A stretch of 64,000 nucleotides of DNA. It comes from Paraburkholderia bannensis NBRC 103871. GTDB lineage: Bacteria > Pseudomonadota > Gammaproteobacteria > Burkholderiales > Burkholderiaceae. The notes below the pieces were generated by a model, which worked only from the letters and a program-made list of their open reading frames with translations, was not told the origin of the DNA and made no database searches. Location of the stretch: positions 62,001-126,000 of the forward strand of contig NZ_BAYA01000016.1 in NCBI RefSeq assembly GCF_000685015.1, read 5' to 3'. A program made the translations under genes and the position numbers. This document shows positions 25,228 to 33,300 of the stretch, one piece after another. Every line of letters begins with the position of its first letter. Position 1 is the first letter of the stretch.

Positions 25228-26271
25228 TCAGGTGCGAGCCGAACCGCGCTGGCGATAGCGGTCGAGCGCCACGGCGCCGACGATCACAAGGCCCTTGATG
25301 ATGTATTGCCAGATATCCGATACGCCCAGCAGCACGAGGCCGTTGGTGAGCACAGCGATGATGAGTGCGCCGATCAGCGTACCGACGATCGAACCTACGC
25401 CGCCCACGAAACTCGTGCCGCCCAGGATCACCGCCGCGATGGCGTCAAGCTCGTACGACTGGCCCAGTTGCAGGCCGTTGGCCGCGTAGAGGCGCGCCGC
25501 CGACATCACCGCGCCGAGCCCCGCGAGCAGGCCCGAGACCGCGTAGACGAACATTTCGATGGCCCAGACCTTGATGCCCGAGAGGCGCGCCGCTTCCGGA
25601 TTGCCGCCCACCGAATAGATATGCAGGCCCAGCACGGTACGGCGCAGCACGAACCACGAGGCGGCCACCACGACGAGCGCGATGATGACGAGCCAGGGCA
25701 CGCCGAGCACAGAGCCGTTGCCGATGAAGGCGAACGACAGTTGCGGGTTGAAGATCGTGGTGTCGTGGCCCATCAGGCGCGCGATGCCGCGCACCGCTGT
25801 GAGCGAGCCGAGCGTGACGATGAACGGCGGCAGGCGCAACAGCGAAATCAGCGCGCCGTTGATGACGCCGAAGCCCAGGCCCACGCCCAGCGCAGCCGGA
25901 ATGCCGAGCCAGCCCATGCCCACGATGGTGGAGCCGAGCATCGCGGCCACGGCGGCGGCGGCGAGAATCGAACCCACGGAAAGATCGATGCCGCCCGTGA
26001 GAATCACGAAGGTCATGCCCGCGGCCAGCACGATATTGATCGACGCCTGCTGCGTCACGATCGAGAGGTTCTCGAAAGTGAAGAAGCCGTCGTTGAGCAG
26101 GCCAAAGCCGATGCACAGCAGCACCAGCACCGGCAACATGCCCGCCGTGCGCATGATGGATTTCATACGTGCGCGATGACCGTCGATGGCCTGGCTGCGC
26201 GTCTGCTGCGTACCTTGCGCGGCCGGTGCGGCGTTGGCCGCGCCGCCGTGGCGGGGAAGAATGCTTTTCAT
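25228..26271 (-). CDS. Sugar ABC transporter permease (RbsC-like)
   Basis: A 347-residue inner-membrane permease of the BPD_transp_2 family with about ten hydrophobic helices, e.g. GMTFVILTGGIDLSVGSILAAAA (conserved), GAVMSAARLYAANGLQLGQSYELDAIAAVILGGTSFVGGVG and GTLIGALIIAVLTNGLVLLG. The G-G-I-D-L-S-V-G and A-A-V-x-L-G-G-T motifs are hallmarks of sugar permeases in this group. The N-terminal 40 residues are polar and cytoplasmic. Pairs with the ATPase just upstream and binding protein downstream. Confidence 0.92.
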   Translation of the reverse strand: MKSILPRHGGAANAAPAAQGTQQTRSQAIDGHRARMKSIMRTAGMLPVLVLLCIGFGLLNDGFFTFENLSIVTQQASINIVLAAGMTFVILTGGIDLSVGSILAAAAVAAMLGSTIVGMGWLGIPAALGVGLGFGVINGALISLLRLPPFIVTLGSLTAVRGIARLMGHDTTIFNPQLSFAFIGNGSVLGVPWLVIIALVVVAASWFVLRRTVLGLHIYSVGGNPEAARLSGIKVWAIEMFVYAVSGLLAGLGAVMSAARLYAANGLQLGQSYELDAIAAVILGGTSFVGGVGSIVGTLIGALIIAVLTNGLVLLGVSDIWQYIIKGLVIVGAVALDRYRQRGSART

Positions 26272-26377
26272 GATCTCGTGCTCCTCAATATCTCTTCGAC
26301 GGATGCGTCTGGTGTGCGTCTTCTGTGCGTTGTCTGTGCGTCGGTAATGCGTGCGTCTCGTTGCCGGATTGCCTGTA

Positions 26378-27931
26378 TCAGGCGGCCTCGTCCAGCGCGC
26401 CCTGCGAGCCGGTGGCGAGTTCGATGATGGCTTCCTGGCTGATGGGCTTGCCGGTATAGCCGCCCAGTTCCCCGGCGAACTCGCCTTCGCGCATGACGAG
26501 CACGCGGTCAGCCACGCCGATGATTTCGGGCAGCTCGCTCGAAATCACGATGATGCCCACGCCGGTCTTTGCGAGGTCGTTGATGATGCGGTAGATCTCC
26601 GACTTCGCGCCGATATCGACGCCCCGGGTCGGCTCATCGAGGATCAGCACGCGCGGCTTCGTTTCCAGCAGGCGCGAGAGCAGCACCTTCTGCTGGTTGC
26701 CGCCCGAGAGCGCGCCCACGTTCACGCGCGGGCTGGGCACGCGAATCGACAAGGCGCGAATCGAGTCCTTCGCACGCGCCGACCCGCGAGCGAGGTCGAG
26801 CACGCCAAAGCGCGCATCGCGTCCCGCTACGGCGACGTTGATGTTGTCGCGCACGCTCATGTCGAGAAAGAGCCCTTGATGCTTGCGGTCTTCGGTCAGG
26901 TAGACGAGGCCCGCTTCGATCGCGTCGCGCGGCGTGTGCACGGCGAGCGTGCGGCCGTCGATGGCGATTTCGCCGCGTGCGCGCGGCTCCGCGCCAAAGA
27001 TCAGGCGCGCGAGTTCCGTGCGGCCCGCGCCCACCAGGCCCGCGATGCCGAGGACTTCGCCCGCGTGCAGGTCGAGGCTGCAGCCGCGCACGCGCTTGTC
27101 GTCGGCGACGTCACGCACGGTGAGCACCACCTTGCCCGGATCGTAAGGCGCGTGGGCCTTTTTGTAGAACCCCGAAATATCGCGGCCCACCATCATGCCG
27201 ACGAGGCTTTCCGCGCTCAGTTCCTCGCGCATCAGCGTGCCGACATAGCTGCCGTCGCGCAGCACCGACACACGGTCGGACAGCTCGTAAATTTCGGCCA
27301 TGCGATGGCTGATGTAGATGATCGCAAGACCTTCTTCGCGCAGTTGCAGGATCAGCTTGAACAGGCGCTCCGTTTCGCGCGAGGAGAGCGGCGTGGTCGG
27401 CTCGTCCATCACGATGATGCGCGCTTCCGTATGCACGGCGCGAGCGATTTCCACGAGCTGTCTTTCTGCAATCGAGAGCGAGCCCACCAGCGTGGTCGGC
27501 CCGAACGTCGCGCCCAGGCGCATGAGCACGTCCGCGCAGCCGCGTTCCATGGCCGCGCGATCGACTACGCCGAAGACGCGGCCGCCTTTACGCAGCTCGC
27601 GGCCCGCGTAGATGTTTTCGGCCACGCTCAGGTTGGGCGCGAGGCTCAGTTCCTGATAGATCACGGCCACGCCCAGGTCGCGCGCGGCCAGCGGCCCGTC
27701 GATCACCACCGCCTTGCCGTCGAGCAGGATTTCGCCGCCGGGATCGGCCTGATAGGCGCCCGAGAGAATCTTCATGAGCGTGGACTTGCCCGCGCCGTTC
27801 TCGCCCATCAGCGAATGGATTTCGCCGGGCCAGACCGACAGGCGCACGTTGTCGAGCGCGCGCACGCCGGGAAAGGTCTTGCTGATGCCCCGCATTTCCA
27901 GCAGCGGGGGCGTCGACTCAGAGCGCGACAT
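26378..27931 (-). CDS. Sugar ABC transporter ATP-binding protein (RbsA-like, double ATPase)
   Basis: A 517-residue protein with two fused ATPase domains. Domain 1: Walker A GENGAGKSTLMKIL, signature LSIAERQ (degenerate), Walker B IIVMDEPTTPLS. Domain 2: degenerate Walker A region GLVGAGRTEL, signature LSGGNQQKVLLSRLL, Walker B VLILDEPTRGVD. This asymmetry is normal for RbsA/XylG/MglA. It overlaps the ROK gene by 14 bases, a sign of translational coupling. Confidence 0.94.
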   Translation of the reverse strand: MSRSESTPPLLEMRGISKTFPGVRALDNVRLSVWPGEIHSLMGENGAGKSTLMKILSGAYQADPGGEILLDGKAVVIDGPLAARDLGVAVIYQELSLAPNLSVAENIYAGRELRKGGRVFGVVDRAAMERGCADVLMRLGATFGPTTLVGSLSIAERQLVEIARAVHTEARIIVMDEPTTPLSSRETERLFKLILQLREEGLAIIYISHRMAEIYELSDRVSVLRDGSYVGTLMREELSAESLVGMMVGRDISGFYKKAHAPYDPGKVVLTVRDVADDKRVRGCSLDLHAGEVLGIAGLVGAGRTELARLIFGAEPRARGEIAIDGRTLAVHTPRDAIEAGLVYLTEDRKHQGLFLDMSVRDNINVAVAGRDARFGVLDLARGSARAKDSIRALSIRVPSPRVNVGALSGGNQQKVLLSRLLETKPRVLILDEPTRGVDIGAKSEIYRIINDLAKTGVGIIVISSELPEIIGVADRVLVMREGEFAGELGGYTGKPISQEAIIELATGSQGALDEAA

Positions 27932-29207
27932 GGCTCACCTCCTGGGCTTGCGCCTGCAATTGCGTTGGGTTCTGCGACGTTTGCGTCGATGCGGCGGCGC
28001 CCATCAAAATGCCCGCGCGCGGCGAAAAATTGAAGAACATCGGCAAGGTGGCTGCGCCAAGCGCGCCCGCATCGGGGCCGAAAGTGCCGCGCACCAGCTC
28101 GGGCGTGCCGCGCGCCTCGGGCGCCGTCGCGGCGACGGCCACGCGCAGGCGCTCCATGAGCGTGTCGATGAGGCCCGCGTCGACGTCGGCGTCGAGCACC
28201 ACGGTGGGCACGTCGAGCACGCACAGCGCCGAGCGCAGCGCGGGCGCGAGCGCATCGATGCAGTCGTCGAGCCACTCTTCGACGGCGGGATGGCCGCTGG
28301 CGATATGGCCTTCGATATCGGCGCGGCTTTCGACGCGCGCGCCGCGATATTGGAGGTGGCGGCGCAGCGCGATCAGCGAGGCGCGCGAGAGCAGGATGTC
28401 CCACTTGCCGTCGGGCTGGTACGCCGAGGGCAGCGTGCTGGGCGGCACCGGCATGACGGCGAAATCACCCGCGTTGCCCGTCAGGCCCCGCACGCAGTCG
28501 CCGTCGACGGCAATGCCGCCGCCGATGGCCGGGCCCAGGAAGAGATACAGGAAATCGTCGCGCTGACGCCCGCAGCCGTAGAAGATCTCGGCGATGGCGG
28601 CGGCGTTGCCGTCGTTCTCGCTGAACACGGGCAGGGCGAGCGCACGGCCCAGTTCGCCCGCGAAATCGACTTCGCTCCAGACGCGGAAGGTGTCGGTGGG
28701 CAGGCCCAGTTCGCGCAACCAGCTGCCGAGGTTATACGGCTGCGCCACGCCGATGCCGGCCAGGCGCTTGCGTTCGTCCTTGCTCAGCAATCCTGACAGT
28801 TCGCCGATGTCGCGCTGGACGATCTGCTGGGCTTCGGCTGGGCTCGGCAGCAGCATGTCGTGCGAGCGGCGCTCGATCATCTGGCCCGCGAAGTTCACGA
28901 GCACGGTTTCGATATTCGTCCGGTCGAGCCGCACGCCGATGGCGAACGCACCGCGCGGCGAGAGCCGCAGCAGCGAGGCGGGCTGGCCGCGGCCGCCGTC
29001 CAGACGCCGCCCGCTCAGCTCGATCAGTCCGCTCTGGATCAGCGACGTGATGATGCTGCCCACTGCCGTGCTGGTGAGATTCGCAAGGCGGGCGAGATCG
29101 GCCTTCGAGGCTTCGCCGGCGCGCCGCAGCGCCTGCAGCAGCAGGCGCTCGTTGAAGCGGCGAACATTGGCCGAATTGCTGCCCTGGCCCACATGCGGAC
29201 TTCTCAC
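27918..29207 (-). CDS. ROK family transcriptional regulator
   Basis: A 429-residue ROK regulator. Winged helix: NVRRFNERLLLQALRRAGEASKADLARLANLTSTAVGSIITSLIQSGLI. The ROK sugar-binding/kinase-like part includes SENDGNAAAIAEIFYG (D-G-N-A motif) and LFLGPAIGGGIAVDGD. The GTG at 29207 is preceded by GGAGGAG; the longer frame adds 26 arginine-rich residues and reads over the operator. Expected to repress the sugar operon it heads until its sugar ligand binds, probably through the palindrome at 29274-29298. Confidence 0.9.
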   Translation of the reverse strand: MRSPHVGQGSNSANVRRFNERLLLQALRRAGEASKADLARLANLTSTAVGSIITSLIQSGLIELSGRRLDGGRGQPASLLRLSPRGAFAIGVRLDRTNIETVLVNFAGQMIERRSHDMLLPSPAEAQQIVQRDIGELSGLLSKDERKRLAGIGVAQPYNLGSWLRELGLPTDTFRVWSEVDFAGELGRALALPVFSENDGNAAAIAEIFYGCGRQRDDFLYLFLGPAIGGGIAVDGDCVRGLTGNAGDFAVMPVPPSTLPSAYQPDGKWDILLSRASLIALRRHLQYRGARVESRADIEGHIASGHPAVEEWLDDCIDALAPALRSALCVLDVPTVVLDADVDAGLIDTLMERLRVAVAATAPEARGTPELVRGTFGPDAGALGAATLPMFFNFSPRAGILMGAAASTQTSQNPTQLQAQAQEVSHVAL

Positions 29208-29510
29208 GCGTCTCCTCCGTTTGCGTCGCCCTGGCCGAACGGCCGGTTGCTGTCTTACTGCTGCGTCGGCGACTAAATAAATCAAGTTGATTTATTTAAT
29301 GACGGAAAGCGTTCCGTGTCAGCCTGGGGAAATCCCGGCGATGATCGGGTTTTCATCTTGCTGGGCGGCGCGCGCGCGTCACGACGCGATGCCGCGCGCT
29401 ATGCTTACTGCCGCTTTCGTATCCGATACAGGGCGCATTTTCCGGCGCGTCTTTCTATATAGCGAGTTCTCTGGCGGGTTCTCTGGCGGGTTTTCTGGAG
29501 TACGCACTAC
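29208..29510. other. Divergent region between the ROK operon and the YCII gene
   Basis: About 300 bases without a gene. Contents: a 25-bp palindrome (29274-29298), a GTATCCGATAC palindrome (29419-29429) and a 12-bp tandem repeat TTCTCTGGCGGG at 29467-29490 whose third, partial copy runs into the GGAG of the downstream gene. Confidence 0.5.
29274..29298. promoter_or_regulatory. Perfect 25-bp palindrome, predicted ROK operator
   Basis: TAAATAAATCAA (29274-29285), central G, TTGATTTATTTA (29287-29298). All 12 arm positions pair. It is the only strongly AT-rich stretch in this part and lies 67 bases before the ROK start codon, where an autoregulatory operator is expected. NagC/Mlc/XylR-type ROK sites share T-rich arms with an AAA/TTT core. 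Confidence 0.75.
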
Positions 29511-29864
29511 ATGGCATATCTGCTGCTCATCAGCGAGCCGCGCGGTCAGCGCGAGTCGCGCACACAAGCCGAAGGCGAGGCGCTCTACGCGCAGATGGTG
29601 CAATTCGCCGCCGAACTCGACGCGCGCGGCGTGCTGCTGGAGGTGCAATCGCTGGTCTCCGACGCCGACGCCGCGCGCGTGGAGGTGCGAGAAGGGCGCA
29701 CGAGCGTGCTCGACGGGCCGTTCTCGGAGGCAAAGGAAATGATAGGCGGCTTTTTCCTGCTCGATTGCGCAACACGCGAAGAGGCGCTGGCATTCGCGCG
29801 CGCCTGCCCGGCGGCGCAATGGGCGAGCGTCGAGGTTCGAGAAACCGGGCCCTGCTTTCGTTAA
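29511..29864 (+). CDS. YCII/DGPF domain protein
   Basis: A 117-residue YCII-family protein: MAYLLLISEPRGQRES, then LLEVQSLVSDADAARVEVREGRTSVLDGPFSEAKEMIGGFFLLDC with the diagnostic D-G-P-F tetrad. YCII proteins have a ferredoxin-like fold; the biochemical role is unknown. DGPF proteins co-occur with ECF42 sigma factors, and such a factor lies three genes downstream. GGAG stands 10 bases before the ATG. Confidence 0.88.
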   Translation: MAYLLLISEPRGQRESRTQAEGEALYAQMVQFAAELDARGVLLEVQSLVSDADAARVEVREGRTSVLDGPFSEAKEMIGGFFLLDCATREEALAFARACPAAQWASVEVRETGPCFR

Positions 29865-29913
29865 GCCTTCACGCCTGGTGGTTTCCCTAGGAACGAAAAA
29901 AATCGTCGAAGCG

Positions 29914-29945
29914 TGTCGATTTGCGTGAGCGTCGCGCGTCGTATC
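29914..29945 (+). promoter_or_regulatory. Candidate ECF42 promoter upstream of the second DGPF gene
   Basis: TGTCGA (29914-29919), exactly 20 bp, CGTATC (29940-29945). This resembles the ECF42 promoter as I recall it from Streptomyces (TGTCGA -35, C-G-[A/T]-rich -10). A hit here would make the sigma factor drive its own DGPF partner and itself. Confidence 0.45.
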
Positions 29946-30048
29946 CATGAGCGCATCGATCGATGCCGCTTTCTATCGGGATGTTCCGCGGATGATTCGC
30001 AGATGTTCCGCGGATGATCCGCACAAACCAGGCAAACAGGAGAACGCA

Positions 30049-30471
30049 ATGCGATTCATGATCATGGTGCGCGCCAACGCCCTGAGCGAAGCGGGCGAGC
30101 AGCCCGCGGACGAAACGATCTTCGCCGACATGGCGAGCTATCACGAGGAACTGGCGCGCGCGGGCGTGTTGCTCGACGCGTCGGGCCTGCAGCCCAGTTC
30201 GAAGGGATTTCGCGTGAGCTACAAGGACGGCAAGCCCACTATCGTCGATGGCCCGTACGCGGAAACCAAGGAACTGATCGCGGGCTATACGTTGATCCAG
30301 GTGCGCTCGCGCGATGAAGCGCTCGAATGGGCGCGGCGCTTTCCTGCGCCGTTCGGCAAGCAGATGGACGGCGAAATCGAAGTGCGCCAGCTTTATGAAC
30401 TCGACGACTTCGAGCACCTGGAAAGCATTGAACGCTTTCGCAAGCTCGAAGCGCAGAGCAAGTTCAAGTAA
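30049..30471 (+). CDS. YCII/DGPF domain protein
   Basis: A 140-residue YCII-family protein, MRFMIMVRANALSEAGEQPADETIFADMASYHEELARAG, then LQPSSKGFRVSYKDGKPTIVDGPYAETKELIAGYTLIQV with D-G-P-Y in place of DGPF and the usual R-S-R-D-E-A-L-E-W helix. ATG 30049 is preferred (AGGAGAAC upstream); the longer frame from 29947 covers a 22-bp tandem duplication and has no domain. Second DGPF protein in the sigma-factor cluster. Confidence 0.9.
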   Translation: MRFMIMVRANALSEAGEQPADETIFADMASYHEELARAGVLLDASGLQPSSKGFRVSYKDGKPTIVDGPYAETKELIAGYTLIQVRSRDEALEWARRFPAPFGKQMDGEIEVRQLYELDDFEHLESIERFRKLEAQSKFK

Positions 30472-30512
30472 TCATCAGTCATCCGAATCGATATTCAATC
30501 AAGGAAACGATC

Positions 30513-30929
30513 ATGCACAAGCACATTTTCGTCAATCTGGGCGTGAATGACCTGAAGCGCTCGATGGATTTTTTCGGCGCGGTCGGATTTCGCTTCGAGC
30601 CGAAATTCACCAACGACAAGGCCGCCTGCATGGTGATCGGCGAGAACATCTTTGCGATGCTGCTCACCAAAGATTTCATGCGCACTTTCACCGACAAAAC
30701 GCTCGTCGATGCGCGCGAGCAGTGTGAAGTGCTGACGTGTCTCTCGTGCGAATCGCGCGATGAAGTGAACGCGCTGGTCGACAAGGCGCTGGCCGCTGGG
30801 GGCACCTCGAAGCGCCCGCCGATGGATTGCGGCGAGGCGATGTATGGCCGCAGCTTTGAAGACCCGGACGGCCATATCTGGGAGCTGATGTATATGTCGC
30901 CGGAAGCGGTGGAAAAGGGCGCGCACTAA
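30513..30929 (+). CDS. VOC family protein (glyoxalase/bleomycin-resistance type)
   Basis: A 138-residue VOC protein: KHIFVNLGVNDLKRSMDFFGAVGF at the start and YGRSFEDPDGHIWELMYMSPEAVEK at the end, with the D-P-D-G-H-x-W-E metal-site motif intact. Typical of PhnB-like or YaeR-like VOC proteins, which are regularly found beside ECF42 sigma factors together with DGPF proteins. Its stop codon is immediately followed by the sigma-factor ATG. Confidence 0.9.
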   Translation: MHKHIFVNLGVNDLKRSMDFFGAVGFRFEPKFTNDKAACMVIGENIFAMLLTKDFMRTFTDKTLVDAREQCEVLTCLSCESRDEVNALVDKALAAGGTSKRPPMDCGEAMYGRSFEDPDGHIWELMYMSPEAVEKGAH

Positions 30930-32258
30930 ATGACGCAGGGCGCGGCCCACGACGACGCCTTCGCCGCGATCCATCGTTCGATCGAGGCGGTCTGGCGCAT
31001 CGAACGCGCGCGCGTGATCGCCCATGCCGCGCGCGTGCTGCGCGACGTGGGCCTTGCCGAGGATGCCGCGCAGGATGCGCTGGTCGCCGCGCTCGAAAGC
31101 TGGCCTGCGAGCGGCATTCCCGCCAACCCCGGAGCCTGGCTCATGACCGCCGCCAAACATCGCGCGCTCGATCGCTTGCGGCGGGCGGCTGCCCATGCAC
31201 GTGCGCACGAAGCGATTGGCGCGGATCTCGAAGCGCTGGAGGCGCAGTTCGCGCCTGATATCGCCGATGCGCTCGACGCCGCGCGCGAGGGCGAGATCGG
31301 TGACGACCTGCTGCGGCTGATGTTCGTCGCATGCCATCCGGTGCTGCCGCGCGAGCAGCGCGTGGCGCTCACGCTGCGCCTGCTGGGCGGCCTGAGCACG
31401 CCCGAAATCGCGCGGGCGTTTCTCGTGCCCGACGCCACCGTCGCGCAGCGTATCGTGCGGGCCAAGCGGGCGCTCGCCGCAGCCAGCGTGCCGTTCGAGG
31501 TGCCGGATGCGAAGGCGCGCGCCGAGCGGCTGGCCTCGGTGCTCGAAGTGGTCTATCTGATTTTCAACGAAGGCTATGCGGCGACGTCGGGCAGCGACTG
31601 GATGCGCCCGGCGCTCTGCGAAGAGGCGTTGCGCCTGGGCCGCATGCTGGCCGAACTCGCGCCGGGCGAAGCCGAAGTGCACGGACTCGCCGCGCTGATG
31701 GAGTTGCAGGCGTCGCGCCTGCCCGCGCGCGTGGATCGTGAAGGCCGTGCCGTGCTGCTGGCCGACCAGGATCGCTCGCGCTGGGACTGGCTGTTGATCC
31801 GGCGCGGCTTCGCGGCGCTCGAACGGGCGCAGCAGTGCGCGGCGGCGACGGCGGGCGGGCGCGGGCCATATGCGCTGCAGGCGGCGCTTGCTGCCTGCCA
31901 CGCCAGCGCGCCAGGCGCGGCGCAGACCGACTGGGCGCGCATTGTCACGCTCTACGACGCGCTGTTGCACATCGATCCGTCGCCCGTCGTGCGCTTGAAC
32001 CGCGCCGTTGCCGTGGCCATGGCGCAGGGGCCGCAAGCGGCGCTGGCGCTCGTCGACGCGCTGGAGGAGCAAGGCGCGCTGCGCCAGTATCCGTGGCTGC
32101 CCGCCGTGCGCGGCGACCTGCTCGCGAAACTCGGCCGCAACGACGAGGCGCGCGTGGCGTTCGAAAGCGCCGCCGCGCTTACGCAGAACGGGCGCGACCG
32201 GGAAGTGCTGCTTGCACGTGCGGCGTCGCTTTCGCCATCAAGGCCTACCGTGCGTTAA
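30930..32258 (+). CDS. ECF42-type RNA polymerase sigma factor with TPR-like C-terminal extension
   Basis: A 442-residue sigma factor. Sigma-2 (~residues 12-80): AAIHRSIEAVWRIERARVIAHAARVLRDVGLAEDAAQDAL, ending PANPGAWLMTAAKHRALDRLRR. Sigma-4 (~115-170): VACHPVLPREQRVALTLRLLGGLSTPEIARAFLVPDATVAQRIVRAKRAL. Then ~260 more residues, unusual for an ECF, with TPR-like repeats (GRMLAELAPGEAEVHGLAALM, LNRAVAVAMAQGPQAALALVDAL). This long form lacking an anti-sigma partner and linked to DGPF proteins is the ECF42 pattern; the extension is thought to control activity. It begins on the base after the VOC stop. Confidence 0.92.
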   Translation: MTQGAAHDDAFAAIHRSIEAVWRIERARVIAHAARVLRDVGLAEDAAQDALVAALESWPASGIPANPGAWLMTAAKHRALDRLRRAAAHARAHEAIGADLEALEAQFAPDIADALDAAREGEIGDDLLRLMFVACHPVLPREQRVALTLRLLGGLSTPEIARAFLVPDATVAQRIVRAKRALAAASVPFEVPDAKARAERLASVLEVVYLIFNEGYAATSGSDWMRPALCEEALRLGRMLAELAPGEAEVHGLAALMELQASRLPARVDREGRAVLLADQDRSRWDWLLIRRGFAALERAQQCAAATAGGRGPYALQAALAACHASAPGAAQTDWARIVTLYDALLHIDPSPVVRLNRAVAVAMAQGPQAALALVDALEEQGALRQYPWLPAVRGDLLAKLGRNDEARVAFESAAALTQNGRDREVLLARAASLSPSRPTVR

Positions 32259-32264
32259 ATCCCC

Positions 32265-33173
32265 TTAGTTGCCCTGAGCCGTCTGCAAGCGCAGTTGCTC
32301 CAGCAACTTCACGGCGGGACTCGGCAGAATCCCCTGGCGTCTGCGGAACGCCGTGAGCGTACGCCGCCCGACCACGCCGGGCAGGTCGAGCGTATCGAAC
32401 AGACCGGCCTTGCTCTCGGTGACATACATCGTCGAGGCCATCCAGCTCAGGAAGCCGGAGCTGCCGACCAGGCTTTTCAGCACCGTCACCGAACGCGTTT
32501 CCACCACCACATTCGGCAGCCCCAGGCCCTGTTCTGCGAACGCCTGCTGCATATGCTCGAACGGCCCGGTGCCGCGCGGCGGTATCGCCCATTGCGCGTC
32601 GAGCGTGTCTGCGAGTGTAAGGCCCGGCTTGTTGCGCAGCGGATGGTCGAGCGCGGCCACCACATAGCTCGCGTCTTCCCAGCGGCAATCGGCGATGGCG
32701 GTGATCTCGTCGGTGTCGGGCACGGCCATGCTCAGCGCCAGGTCGATCTCGCGTTTCACGAGCGCATCGGCAAGCCGATCCCAGACGCCTTCGATGATTT
32801 CCACACGCAGATTTGGCCAGCGCGCCAGCACGCCGCTTACCGCAAGCGGTAAAACCAGGCTTGCTATGCTGCCCACCGCGCCCACGCGGATCGTGCCGCG
32901 CGCGAGGCCGCGCATCGCGTCGATTTCCTCGCGGGCCTGTTCGGCTTCGCGTTGCAGCAGGATGGCGTGCGGCAACAGCGCCTCACCCACGGCGGTCAGG
33001 TGCATGCCGCGCGAATGACGCTCGAAAAGCGGCGCGCCCACTTGCTCCTCCAGGCGGCGCACGGCGCGGCTCAGCGCGGGCTGGGTGATATGGAGCGTGT
33101 CCGCCGCGCGCCCGAGGCTGCCGCACGCGACGATGGTCGCAAAGGCCTGAAGTTGCTGAAGGTTGTAAGTCAT
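32265..33173 (-). CDS. LysR family transcriptional regulator
   Basis: A 302-residue LTTR beginning at ATG 33173 (MTYNLQQLQAFATIVACGSLGRAADTLHITQPALSRAVRRLEEQVG; helix-turn-helix). Effector domain includes GTIRVGAVGSIASLVLPLAVSGVLARWP. Of the CbbR/CynR-like group. It diverges from the benzoylformate decarboxylase gene and is convergent with the sigma factor (6-bp gap). Likely regulates the decarboxylase operon through the repeat at 33195-33214. Confidence 0.9.
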   Translation of the reverse strand: MTYNLQQLQAFATIVACGSLGRAADTLHITQPALSRAVRRLEEQVGAPLFERHSRGMHLTAVGEALLPHAILLQREAEQAREEIDAMRGLARGTIRVGAVGSIASLVLPLAVSGVLARWPNLRVEIIEGVWDRLADALVKREIDLALSMAVPDTDEITAIADCRWEDASYVVAALDHPLRNKPGLTLADTLDAQWAIPPRGTGPFEHMQQAFAEQGLGLPNVVVETRSVTVLKSLVGSSGFLSWMASTMYVTESKAGLFDTLDLPGVVGRRTLTAFRRRQGILPSPAVKLLEQLRLQTAQGN

Positions 33174-33194
33174 GCGCAAAGGTAATGGCTTTTG

Positions 33195-33214
33195 CCGGAA
33201 TCAGCAATTTCCGG
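33195..33214. promoter_or_regulatory. Inverted repeat upstream of mdlC, candidate LysR site
   Basis: CCGGAA (33195-33200), 8 bp, TTCCGG (33209-33214). It lies between the LysR start (33173) and the decarboxylase ATG (33301), the usual place for an LTTR recognition site. Confidence 0.45.
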
Positions 33215-33300
33215 TTACCCTGGTGACGCCGATAATCGCTCATCGATTCAACGCGCCGAACAGACGTCAAACCGGCAGACATCAGACAGGAGACCGCGCA

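Noticed and set aside
26351..28033. 560-codon ORF on the + strand opposite the sugar ATPase
   Set aside because: Antisense shadow of an intact double-ATPase gene; His/Arg/Ala-rich with no domain.
30495..32072. 525-codon ORF on the minus strand opposite the sigma factor
   Set aside because: Antisense of a clear ECF sigma factor; no motif.
29511..32258. Possible mobile or defence island around the DGPF-sigma cluster
   Set aside because: No integrase, transposase, inverted terminal repeats, tRNA or nuclease genes; the set matches a known sigma-factor neighbourhood.
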